From NCBI GenBank assembly GCA_020637555.1, contig JACKKF010000013.1, forward strand, positions 460,001 through 524,000: DNA of 64,000 bases, written 5' to 3'. Positions 16,266 to 23,664 of the stretch are shown piece by piece. The DNA comes from Rhodobacter sp. (GTDB lineage Bacteria; Pseudomonadota; Alphaproteobacteria; Rhodobacterales; Rhodobacteraceae). The notes below the pieces were generated by a model. It ran no database searches and was not told the origin of the DNA. It worked only from the letters and a program-made list of their open reading frames with translations. Each line of letters begins with the position of its first letter. Positions within the stretch are counted from its first letter, which is position 1. Position numbers and translations under genes: made by a program.

Positions 16266-17102
16266 TCAGACCGTGACCGGGCTGGCCGTGTGAAGGCCGG
16301 AATAGCCCAGATCCTCGGACAGGGATTGCGCGGCGGACAGCAGGGCGGGGATAAAGACCGTCTTCGCCTTTTCGCGCATGACCCGGTCTTCGCCGATGAT
16401 GGTCAACGCCATGGCCAGTTGCCCGACATGGTCGAACACGGGCGCCGCGATCGCGTTCACACCCGGCACGGGCGGGTCCTCGATCGTGGCATAGCCTTCG
16501 TGGCGGATGGTTTCCAGTTCCGACTTGGCCATGAAGCGGTGCGTGCCGATGCGCCCGGTCTGGCCGTTTTCGCGTCGTTCCGCGCGGATCGCTTCCTTGG
16601 CGACCATCGGCGGCAGGAACGCCGAGAACAGCCGCCCGCTGGCTGTGCCTGACATCGAATAGACCGTGCCCGGCCGGGTATTCATGTTGATCTGGCTGCC
16701 GCTTTCCTGGACCTGCACCACCGTCGGGCCGAACGACCCCCAGACAACCAGCGCCACGATCAGGCCGGTTTCCTCGGACAGGGCGATGACGGCATCCCGC
16801 GCCAGCCGCATCGGGTCGGTGGTCTGCATGCGGGTGATGCCGACATCCATCGCGAACCGGCCCAGCATGTAGCGGCCGGTCGCCGCGTCCTGTTCGACCA
16901 GGCCGATCTTGCGATAGCTGACCAGATAGGCATGCGCCTGCGCCGGCGCGAATCCCGCGATGCGCGCCAGGTCCTTCAGCATGATGGGCTCGCCCTCGTC
17001 CACCAGTGCCTTGAGCAGGCGCGCGCCCAGTTCGATCGACTGAACGCCCCGCGCCTCGTGTTTGGGCGATTCGGTGGCGGATTTTCGCGGGGTCGGTGGC
17101 AT
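16266..17102 (-). CDS. IclR-family transcriptional regulator (1)
   Basis: 278 aa. The N-terminal winged HTH begins RGVQSIELGARLLKALVDEGEPIMLKDLARIAGFAPAQAHAYL (about 18-60). It is followed by the IclR effector domain (about 95-260), with GTASGRLFSAFLPP and the closing GVNAIAAPVFDHVGQLAMALTIIG. IclR proteins bind small organic ligands and control nearby catabolic genes. The gene ends 11 bp from the converging EthD gene and starts 34 bp after the second IclR gene, with which it shares direction and strong similarity. The pair therefore looks like a duplication and may form heteromers. Confidence 0.93.
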   Translation of the reverse strand: MPPTPRKSATESPKHEARGVQSIELGARLLKALVDEGEPIMLKDLARIAGFAPAQAHAYLVSYRKIGLVEQDAATGRYMLGRFAMDVGITRMQTTDPMRLARDAVIALSEETGLIVALVVWGSFGPTVVQVQESGSQINMNTRPGTVYSMSGTASGRLFSAFLPPMVAKEAIRAERRENGQTGRIGTHRFMAKSELETIRHEGYATIEDPPVPGVNAIAAPVFDHVGQLAMALTIIGEDRVMREKAKTVFIPALLSAAQSLSEDLGYSGLHTASPVTV

Positions 17103-17136
17103 CGGGCGCTCCAGCGGGTTGATCGGGAGGGGCGGA

Positions 17137-17937
17137 TCAGGCGGTTCGGGCCGACGCGCCGTTGCCCTGCGGCACGGCGCGGGTGATCGCGCGGGCGGTA
17201 TCGAGCAGCGCCTGGACCGCTGCCGAGTCGTCCTCGACCGAGAGTTCGGCGGTGCGACCGATCAGCGAAATGGCCATCGCAAACGTGCCGTCGGCATCGT
17301 GGACCGGCACCGAAACCGCGTTGATGTCGGGGATCGGGGCGCCCCGGGCCGTGGCATAGCCGCAGGCGCGCGCTTCTGCGACCTGCCTTTCGAAGCTGTC
17401 GCGCGTCATGTGTGACCCCAGCGCGCGGCTGTCGCCGTCCGCGCCCAGATTGACGGCGATCTGCTGCGTGACCTCAGGGCGGGGGTCAAAGGCGGCAAAG
17501 ACCCGCCCCGTCGCCGTGCCCGTCACGGAATACAGCGTGCCCTGCCGCAGGTTCAGCGCCAGGGGCGCGATGCCCGTGTTGATATGCACGATCGCCGGTC
17601 CGTGGCGGCCCCAGACCGCGACCAGCGACATGATCCCCAGCTCCTGCGTCAGGGCACGGGTGGCGCCGATAGCCGCGGCAGCAAGCGGTGAGCTGCGCAG
17701 CCAGCCGATGCCCAGCCGCATCGCGAACGGCCCCATGCTGTAAAGGCCGCTGTGCGGTTCCTGATGCACCAGGCCGACATGCCGCAGGCTGGTCAGGTAG
17801 GCGTGGCACTGCGCGGGCGGCAGGTCCGCCGCCTGTCCCAGGTCTTTCAGCATCATCGGCGCGGCGGCATCGACAAGTGCCTGCAGGATGCGGCCACTGA
17901 TCTCGATCGACTGAATTCCGCGCGCGCCTCCGGCCAT
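17137..17937 (-). CDS. IclR-family transcriptional regulator (2)
   Basis: 266 aa from the ATG at 17937 (MAGGARGIQSIEISGRILQALVDAAAPMMLKDLGQAADLPPAQCHAYL). The upstream extension of the open frame has no IclR similarity and is not used. HTH is at about 5-55 and the ligand domain follows, with GTATGRVFAAFDPR and DINAVSVPVHDADGTFAMAISLIG. It is closely similar to the IclR gene just downstream. It is divergent from the GMC oxidoreductase gene at 18335, and the region between them holds the dyad TTGTATACAA and an AT-rich promoter. Confidence 0.92.
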   Translation of the reverse strand: MAGGARGIQSIEISGRILQALVDAAAPMMLKDLGQAADLPPAQCHAYLTSLRHVGLVHQEPHSGLYSMGPFAMRLGIGWLRSSPLAAAAIGATRALTQELGIMSLVAVWGRHGPAIVHINTGIAPLALNLRQGTLYSVTGTATGRVFAAFDPRPEVTQQIAVNLGADGDSRALGSHMTRDSFERQVAEARACGYATARGAPIPDINAVSVPVHDADGTFAMAISLIGRTAELSVEDDSAAVQALLDTARAITRAVPQGNGASARTA

Positions 17938-18020
17938 GGCCCTGTCCTGCTTTCCTGGGTGTCTCCTGCACCATAGCGCGGGTTGCAGGGCTCCAACAAT
18001 GCGCAATCGACATTTATCAA

Positions 18021-18030
18021 TTGTATACAA
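18021..18030. promoter_or_regulatory. palindrome TTGTATACAA
   Basis: A perfect 10-bp dyad in an AT-rich patch, 83 bp upstream of the second IclR start. The shape TTGTnnACAA is common for GntR/FCD or IclR operators; autoregulation of the IclR pair is one possibility. Confidence 0.5.
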
Positions 18031-18220
18031 ATTCGTGGATCGAGGGCGGCGACCGATCCAGGCCCCCGCTGCATTCGCCGACCATGCGCCCGGGCCGTTT
18101 ATCCCTGTTTCCGTCGTTTTCAGCAGGAAATGGGCGCAAACCGGCGGGCATGGTTCCGCCCGGACTGTCGCGCGACTGGGTCCGGTGCGCGGCTTCCGTT
18201 GCTGTTGCAAACATTAATCA

Positions 18221-18250
18221 TTGACAAAGAAATTATGGAATAGCTAATAA
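18221..18250 (+). promoter_or_regulatory. candidate sigma70-type promoter of the GMC oxidoreductase gene
   Basis: Consensus TTGACA (18221-18226), 18 bp, TAATAA (18245-18250), about 85 bp before the ATG. Immediately around the -10 lies GGAATAGCTAATAATG, reminiscent of GAATTCGCTAATTG in the TRAP promoter at 11.24 kb. Confidence 0.6.
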
Positions 18251-18334
18251 TGACCCCCAAGAATGGTGGCGCGAGTCCCTCGTCGCCATCCGGGAGGACT
18301 GGCCGCGACGCGCGGCCTTCAGGGAGGATGCGGC

Positions 18335-19921
18335 ATGGCGGATTACGTCATCATCGGCGCCGGTTCGGGTGGTGCGGTTCTGATCAATCGACTGACGGCG
18401 AACCCCGATGTCACGGTCGAGGTGATCGAAGCCGGGGGGTGGGATACCAGCCCGTGGATCCACATGCCGATGGGCTATTTCCGTCTGATGCAGACCCTGC
18501 AGCTGGACTGGGGCTATTACACCGTCCCGCAAAAGCATGTGAACAACCGGGTCATGTTCGTGCCGCGCGCGAAAAGCGTCGGGGGCTGCACCACGGTGAA
18601 CGGGATGATCTATACCCGCGGGCACCGCACCGACTACGACCATTGGGCGCAGATGGGGAACCGGGGATGGGACTATGACAGCATCCTGCCCTATTTCCGC
18701 CGGGCCGAGAACTGGGGCGGTGGCGGCGACGAGGCGGTGCATGGCTATGACGGACCGCTGGCGACAACGCGCAACGAGATTCAGGCGGAACCCTGCGTTG
18801 CGTATCGCGACGCCTGCCTGCAGATGGGCATCCCCTATAACGAGGACCTGAACGGCGGGGAACAATACGGTGTCGGCCCGTGCGATGGCACCGTGCGCGA
18901 CGGGATCCGGTCCAGTGTCTCGCGCTGCTATATCAAGCCGATCAAGACCCGGAAGAACCTGACCGTCCACACCAAGGCGATGGCCGCGAAGATCATCGTG
19001 CGCAACGGCAAGGCGGTGGGTGTCGAATACATCCAGGGACGGCAGAAAAAGACTGTCTATGCCGACAAGGAAGTCATCCTGTGCGGTGGCACCTTCAACT
19101 CGCCCCATCTGTTGCAGATCTCGGGGATCGGTGACCCCGAGCACCTGCGCAGGATCGGCGTGCAGACGGTGCATGAATTGCCGGGCGTGGGCCGTAACCT
19201 TCAGGACCATCTGGCCAGTTCGGTCAAGCAGGGCCTGTCAAAGCCGGTGTCGCTGCTCAACCAGACAAAGCCCTACGCGGCGGCGCTGGCGCTCTTGCAA
19301 TATTACACCACCGGCAAGGGCCCGGTCGCCGGCCACGGGGTCGAGGTGATGTCCTTCCTCAAGACCCGCGAGGACCTGATCGCCCCCGACGTGCAGACGC
19401 ATTTCAACAACATCATGTATCGCGATCACGGGCGCGAGATCATCAATGTCGAAGGCTGCATGCCCTATTTCAACATTTCGCGCCCGCAAAGCCGCGGCAC
19501 GGTGATGGCCAAGTCCGCCGATCCGTTCCAGCTGCCGGAACTGGACCCGAACTTCCTGTCCGTGCCCGATGACCTGCGCGTGCTGCGCGACGCGTTGCGG
19601 ATGCATCGTGAAATCCTGGCCCAGTCCGCGTTCGACGCCATCCGCGGCGAAGAATACGCGCCGGGCAAGGGGGTCACCTCGGACGCGGATCTCGATGAAT
19701 ACATCAAGAACGATTGCAACAGCGTCTATCACCCGGTCGGCACCTGCAAGATGGGTTCGGACCCGATGGCGGTGGTCGATGACGAATTGCGCGTGCACGG
19801 GCTGTCGGGACTGCGCGTGGTCGATGCCTCGGTCATGCCGACGCTGACCAGCGGCAACACCAACGCACCCACCATCATGATCGCCGAGAAAGCGGCGGAC
19901 ATGATCCGCGCGGCGGCCTGA
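18335..19921 (+). CDS. GMC-family FAD oxidoreductase (choline dehydrogenase-like)
   Basis: 528 aa. The N-terminal FAD-binding motif is YVIIGAGSGGAVLINRL (about 3-20), followed by the GMC signature region PRAKSVGGCTTVNGMIYTRGHRTDYDHW (about 74-100). The C-terminal active-site stretch YHPVGTCKMGSD (His, about 465) is followed by SGNTNAPTIMIAEKAADMI (Asn, about 508). GMC enzymes oxidise primary or secondary alcohols to aldehydes or ketones. The start is set by AGGGAGG 8 bp upstream; the open frame's earlier ATG has no ribosome site. It is followed by a binding protein gene 79 bp on, and the divergent IclR pair is the likely control. Confidence 0.94.
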   Translation: MADYVIIGAGSGGAVLINRLTANPDVTVEVIEAGGWDTSPWIHMPMGYFRLMQTLQLDWGYYTVPQKHVNNRVMFVPRAKSVGGCTTVNGMIYTRGHRTDYDHWAQMGNRGWDYDSILPYFRRAENWGGGGDEAVHGYDGPLATTRNEIQAEPCVAYRDACLQMGIPYNEDLNGGEQYGVGPCDGTVRDGIRSSVSRCYIKPIKTRKNLTVHTKAMAAKIIVRNGKAVGVEYIQGRQKKTVYADKEVILCGGTFNSPHLLQISGIGDPEHLRRIGVQTVHELPGVGRNLQDHLASSVKQGLSKPVSLLNQTKPYAAALALLQYYTTGKGPVAGHGVEVMSFLKTREDLIAPDVQTHFNNIMYRDHGREIINVEGCMPYFNISRPQSRGTVMAKSADPFQLPELDPNFLSVPDDLRVLRDALRMHREILAQSAFDAIRGEEYAPGKGVTSDADLDEYIKNDCNSVYHPVGTCKMGSDPMAVVDDELRVHGLSGLRVVDASVMPTLTSGNTNAPTIMIAEKAADMIRAAA

Positions 19922-19999
19922 CCGGCGCACGGAATTTCGGATCGTCGCGCCGCTGTGGCCGAGGGGCGCGATGACGGTATAGGCCAAGGGAGGACAACC

Positions 20000-21088
20000 A
20001 TGACTTCGATCTACAAGCGGACCGCCTTCGGGGCCGGTTCCATCCTGCTGGCGTCGGTGGTCGGCACTGCCGCATTTGCCGATGACTTCGTTTTCGTGAA
20101 CAACCAGGGCGACATCACCCCGCTGTGCGGCACCGAACCGATCCGCGTGGCGCTGATCGATGGCTACGGCGGCAACGCCTGGCGGACCACCGCGCTGGCC
20201 GAGCTGCGCGACGAGGCGTCGAAATGCGCCAACATCACCGAAGTGACCTATGCCGACGCCGGCGGCGACATCGCAGCCTATAACGCGGCGATCAACGGCT
20301 TTGTCGCTCAGGGCTACGAGATGATCATCACCTTCACCGATTTCGGTGATGCGGCGATCCCGGCCTACCGCGCGGCGCACATGGCGGGCACCACCATGGT
20401 TCCCTATTTCTCGGATCTCAGCGGCACCGTCGGTGTCGACTATGATGCGAACCCCTATGAGGATGCCTATCAGGCCGGCACCATCTTTGGCCGCTGGGTC
20501 GGTCAGGCGATCGGCTCGGGCAACACGCTGTTCCTGGGCGGCCTTGCCGGCTCCGCCTCGTCCGTGACCTTCCTCGAGGGCTACAAGAACGGTCTCAGCG
20601 AATACCCGGACGTGCACCTGCTGGATGACAACTTCATCGTCACCAACTGGAACCCGGCCGATGCGCAGCGCGCTGTCGCCGGCCTGATCGCGACCTATCC
20701 CCAGATCGATGCGATCGCCACCGACTATGGCGTGACCAGCCTGGCAGCGGTGCGCGCGTTCGAAGCGGCGGGCCTGCCGGTTCCGGCGATGGCCTTCATC
20801 GCCACGAACAACGAATACAGCTGCCACTACATGGACGCGGTTGCCGCCGGCAATGCCTGGCCGCAGCTGGCGCTCAGCGGCACCACCGCCGACGTGCGCT
20901 TTGCCCTGCGCGCCGGTCTGGCGGCCCGCAACGGGATGGAGAACCCCGAGCCCCGCGCCCTGGTCGCCTTCCCCTTCGCGAACAGCGTCGAGGGTCTGAA
21001 CCCGCGCTGCGACCCCTCGATGCCGCCGGATGCGGACCTGGCGTCGTCGCTGCCGATCGACCAGCTGCGCGCGCTGTTCGCGCAGTAA
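20000..21088 (+). CDS. sugar-type ABC transporter substrate-binding protein (periplasmic binding protein, RbsB class)
   Basis: 362 aa, periplasmic, with a signal peptide ending VGTAAFA (about 27). The type-1 binding fold appears as IRVALIDGYGGNAWRTTALAEL (about 47-68), the helix with AAYNAAINGFVAQGYEMIITF, and LIATYPQIDAIATDYGVTSLAAVRAFEAAGL. Four Cys suggest one or two disulfides. The class matches RbsA/RbsC-type importers. The only such importer here is the ABC fusion and permease at 28956-32431, so the two probably work together although 8 kb apart. A perfect terminator follows at 21112. Confidence 0.88.
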   Translation: MTSIYKRTAFGAGSILLASVVGTAAFADDFVFVNNQGDITPLCGTEPIRVALIDGYGGNAWRTTALAELRDEASKCANITEVTYADAGGDIAAYNAAINGFVAQGYEMIITFTDFGDAAIPAYRAAHMAGTTMVPYFSDLSGTVGVDYDANPYEDAYQAGTIFGRWVGQAIGSGNTLFLGGLAGSASSVTFLEGYKNGLSEYPDVHLLDDNFIVTNWNPADAQRAVAGLIATYPQIDAIATDYGVTSLAAVRAFEAAGLPVPAMAFIATNNEYSCHYMDAVAAGNAWPQLALSGTTADVRFALRAGLAARNGMENPEPRALVAFPFANSVEGLNPRCDPSMPPDADLASSLPIDQLRALFAQ

Positions 21089-21111
21089 GGACCTGATGGT
21101 CCGAACCAACG

Positions 21112-21138
21112 GGCCGCGCGATCCGTCGCGCGGCCTTT
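21112..21138 (+). terminator. intrinsic terminator after the binding protein gene
   Basis: GGCCGCGCGA / TCGCGCGGCC, 10-bp perfect stem with loop TCCG, followed by TTT. It lies 24 bp after the stop and separates the GMC/binding-protein unit from the MBL and molybdenum-hydroxylase unit. Confidence 0.8.
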
Positions 21139-21260
21139 GCTGCCCGGGTGCTCGACTTTCCGACACCCGGACCTAGATCAGAACCAAGGCCCGGACTCGC
21201 AGGCGCGACCGGACCACGGAGCGGCCGCTCGCGCCGCGTTCACGTTCAGGAGACCGGCTA

Positions 21261-22211
21261 ATGAGCAAGGCGTTTGCGTCGCAGGGCGACATGGCGGAGA
21301 AGACGATCAGTTTCACGGAAGTCGGTGAGGGTCTTTATGCCTTCACGGCGGAAGGGGACCCGAACACGGGCGTCATCATCGGCGACGAGTCCGTGATGAT
21401 CGTCGAGGCGCAGGCGACGCCGCGTCTGGCGCGCAAGGTGATCGACTGCGTGCGCTCGGTGACGGACAAGCCGATCAGCCACCTTGTGCTGACGCATTAC
21501 CACGCGGTGCGGGTTCTCGGGGCGTCGGCCTATGGCGCGCGCGAGGTGATCATGACCGACGAGGCGCGCGCGATGGTCGTCGAGCGCGGCCAGGAGGACT
21601 GGGATTCGGAATTCGGTCGGTTCCCGCGGCTGTTTCAGGGCCACGAGGAGATCCCCGGCCTGACCTGGCCGACGACGACCTTCAGCGACACGATGACGGT
21701 CTATCTGGGCCGGCGGCGGGTGGACATCATGCACCTGGGGCGCGCGCATACGGCGGGCGACGCGGTGGTCTGGGTTCCGGACCAGGAGGTGATGTTCACC
21801 GGCGACATCGTCGAATACCACTCGGCCTGCTATTGCGGCGACGGGCATTTCGGCGACTGGGAGCAGACGCTGGCGAATATCGCGTCGTTCGAGCCCCGGG
21901 CGATCGCGCCGGGCCGCGGCGACGCGCTGGTGGGCCCCGAGATGGTGGAAAAGGCGCTGAGCAACACGGCGGATTTCGTCCGCTCGACCTATCGCCCGGC
22001 GCAGAAGGTCGCGGCGCGCGGCGGCACGCTGAAGGAAGCCTGGGACGCGGTGCGCGCGGAATGCGACCCGCGGTTCAAGGACTACGCGATCTACGAACAC
22101 TGCCTGCCCTTCAACGTCGCCCGCGCCTATGACGAGGCCCGCGGCATCGACACCCCCCGCATCTGGACCGCCGAACGCGACAGGCAGATGTGGAACGATC
22201 TTCAGGGGTAA
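21261..22211 (+). CDS. metallo-beta-lactamase-fold hydrolase with a degenerate metal site
   Basis: 316 aa. The MBL fold is recognisable: LYAFTAEGDPNTGVIIGDESVMIVEAQ, the first metal strand LVLTHYHAVRVLG (about 75-87), LGRAHTAGDAVVWVPDQEVMFTGDIVEY (about 160-187), and IAPGRGDALV (about 214). Canonical HxHxDH is reduced to HYHAVR, losing the Asp and last His, and the usual GHG reads GRG. Two or three other ligands remain, so it may bind one metal or have changed function. The C-terminal third is extra helical sequence. It is followed 77 bp on by the molybdenum hydroxylase genes and probably shares their message. Confidence 0.82.
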   Translation: MSKAFASQGDMAEKTISFTEVGEGLYAFTAEGDPNTGVIIGDESVMIVEAQATPRLARKVIDCVRSVTDKPISHLVLTHYHAVRVLGASAYGAREVIMTDEARAMVVERGQEDWDSEFGRFPRLFQGHEEIPGLTWPTTTFSDTMTVYLGRRRVDIMHLGRAHTAGDAVVWVPDQEVMFTGDIVEYHSACYCGDGHFGDWEQTLANIASFEPRAIAPGRGDALVGPEMVEKALSNTADFVRSTYRPAQKVAARGGTLKEAWDAVRAECDPRFKDYAIYEHCLPFNVARAYDEARGIDTPRIWTAERDRQMWNDLQG

Positions 22212-22288
22212 ACGGCAAAAGGTCGGAATCCGGCTCCTGCGCGGCCCACTCGGACGTGCAGGACCGGGCCAAGTCTAGAGGAATTGAG

Positions 22289-23185
22289 ATGCGGTATCAT
22301 AGTCCATTGACGTTTGAGGCGGCGTCGCGTGTTGCGGCGGGAGCGTCTGGGGTGACGCGTTTTCTGGCGGGGGGCACGGATGTTCTCGTTCAGCTTCGCG
22401 CGGGTTCGGTGACGCCGGACGATCTGATTGATCTGAAGCGCATTCCTGGCGTGGGTTCGATCACGCGCGAGGGCGACGGCGGCTGGACGATCGGGGCGGC
22501 GGTTTCGGGCGCGGCGCTGGGTGCGACGCCGGGGCTGGTGTCGGACTGGCCCGGCGTTGTCGAGGGGATGGGTCTGGTCGGCTCGACGCAGGTTCAGGGC
22601 CGGGCGACGCTGGCGGGGAACCTGTGCAACGGGTCTCCGGCGGCGGACGGTGTTCCGGGGCTGGTCGCGGCGGGGGCGACGGCGACGGTGGTCGGCCCCG
22701 AGGGTCGGCGGCGGATGGCGATCGCGGATATCCCGGCGGGTCCCGGCCGGACCGCGCTGCAACCCGGCGAGGTGATCGCGGCGATCCACCTGCCGGCGCG
22801 CGGGGCGCAGGGGGGCGATGCCTATGAGCGGTTCATCCCGCGGACCGAGATGGACATCGCGGTCGTGGGCTGCGCGGTGAACCTGCGGCTTGACGGCGAC
22901 ACGATCGTCGAGGCGCGGGTGGCGCTGGGCGCGGTCGCGCCGACGGTGCTGCTGGTCGAGGCCTGCGCGCAGGCGATCGTCGGCACCCGGCTGGATGAGG
23001 CTGCGCTGGACGCGCTGGCCGGCGCCGCGCGTGCCGCCGCGAAACCCATCAGCGACAAGCGCGGCACGGCCGAATTCCGCACCCATGTGGCGGGCGTTCT
23101 GGCGCGGCGCGTGGCTGTGACCGCCTACACCCGCGCGAAAGGAAGCCGCGCGCAAGGACACCGCGCGAAAGGAGCCGCGCAATGA
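22289..23185 (+). CDS. molybdenum hydroxylase FAD-binding (medium) subunit, CoxM/XdhB type
   Basis: 298 aa from the ATG at 22289 (MRYHSPLTFEAASRVAAG). FAD contacts are FLAGGTDVLVQLR (about 28-40) and QVQGRATLAGNLCNGSPAADGVPGLVA (about 100-126), followed by the substrate-side region and the C-terminal CO-dehydrogenase flavoprotein domain. It passes electrons from the [2Fe-2S] clusters to FAD. The C-terminus ends in three near-identical pentapeptides (RAKGS, RAQGH, RAKGA) encoded by a 15-bp tandem repeat. The gene overlaps the next as ATGA. Confidence 0.92.
   Translation: MRYHSPLTFEAASRVAAGASGVTRFLAGGTDVLVQLRAGSVTPDDLIDLKRIPGVGSITREGDGGWTIGAAVSGAALGATPGLVSDWPGVVEGMGLVGSTQVQGRATLAGNLCNGSPAADGVPGLVAAGATATVVGPEGRRRMAIADIPAGPGRTALQPGEVIAAIHLPARGAQGGDAYERFIPRTEMDIAVVGCAVNLRLDGDTIVEARVALGAVAPTVLLVEACAQAIVGTRLDEAALDALAGAARAAAKPISDKRGTAEFRTHVAGVLARRVAVTAYTRAKGSRAQGHRAKGAAQ
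23131..23175 (+). repeat. 15-bp tandem repeat, three copies, at the 3' end of the FAD-subunit gene
   Basis: CCGCGCGAAAGGAAG, CCGCGCGCAAGGACA, CCGCGCGAAAGGAGC. The unit is a multiple of three and encodes pentapeptides. Each unit contains an AAGGA Shine-Dalgarno-like core, and the last one serves as the ribosome site for the [2Fe-2S] subunit start at 23182. Confidence 0.9.
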
Positions 23186-23664
23186 GCAAGATCCATGTGA
23201 CCACCACCGTCAACGGCGATGCGGTGGACTTTCTGGCGGACCCGCGCGAGACGCTGCTCGATTGCCTGCGCGACCATCTTGGTCTGACGGGCTCGAAGGA
23301 AGGCTGCGGCACGGGCGATTGCGGGGCCTGTTCGGTGCGTCTGGACGGGGTTCTGGTGTCGTCGTGCCTGGTGCTGGGCGTCGAGGCCGAGGGGCGCAGC
23401 ATCGAGACGATCGAGGGGATGGCGTCGCCGGACGGCACGCTGCATCCGCTGCAGCGCAAGTTCATCGAACACGCGGCGCTGCAATGCGGTTTCTGCACGC
23501 CGGGGATCCTGGTGGCGGCGAAGGCGCTGCTGGAGGAGAACCCCGATCCCAGCGAGAGCGAGATCCGCTACTGGCTGGCCGGGAACCTGTGCCGCTGCAC
23601 GGGCTATGACAAGATCATCCGCGCCGTTCAGGACGCGGCGGCGGAACTGAGGGGGGCCGCGTGA
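23182..23664 (+). CDS. molybdenum hydroxylase [2Fe-2S] (small) subunit, CoxS/XdhC type
   Basis: 160 aa with both cluster domains complete. The plant-ferredoxin-type site is GSKEGCGTGDCGACSVRLDGVLVSSC (about 34-60, four Cys). The second, helical-bundle site is QCGFCTPGILVAAKALLEENP (about 97-118) plus NLCRCTGYDKII (about 135-147). It shuttles electrons from the molybdenum centre to FAD. Its start overlaps the previous stop by 4 bp and its stop overlaps the large-subunit ATG as TGATG. Confidence 0.96.
   Translation: MSKIHVTTTVNGDAVDFLADPRETLLDCLRDHLGLTGSKEGCGTGDCGACSVRLDGVLVSSCLVLGVEAEGRSIETIEGMASPDGTLHPLQRKFIEHAALQCGFCTPGILVAAKALLEENPDPSESEIRYWLAGNLCRCTGYDKIIRAVQDAAAELRGAA

Larger units (their letters stand above)
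17938..18334. other. 397-bp divergent regulatory region between iclR pair and GMC oxidoreductase
   Basis: Contains TTGTATACAA at 18021-18030 and a sigma70-like promoter at 18221-18250 for the plus-strand gene. The rest is GC-rich without a reading frame that looks coding. Confidence 0.7.

Noticed and set aside
19955..19999. Upstream ATG as start of the sugar-type binding protein
   Set aside because: It would put a charged, non-hydrophobic segment before the signal peptide. The ATG at 20000 has AGGGAGG at the right distance and starts directly with the signal sequence.
19238..21166. A 642-codon minus-strand frame across the GMC and binding protein genes
   Set aside because: It spans two real genes and their intergenic gap in antisense, with Arg/Gly/Ala-rich composition and no motif.
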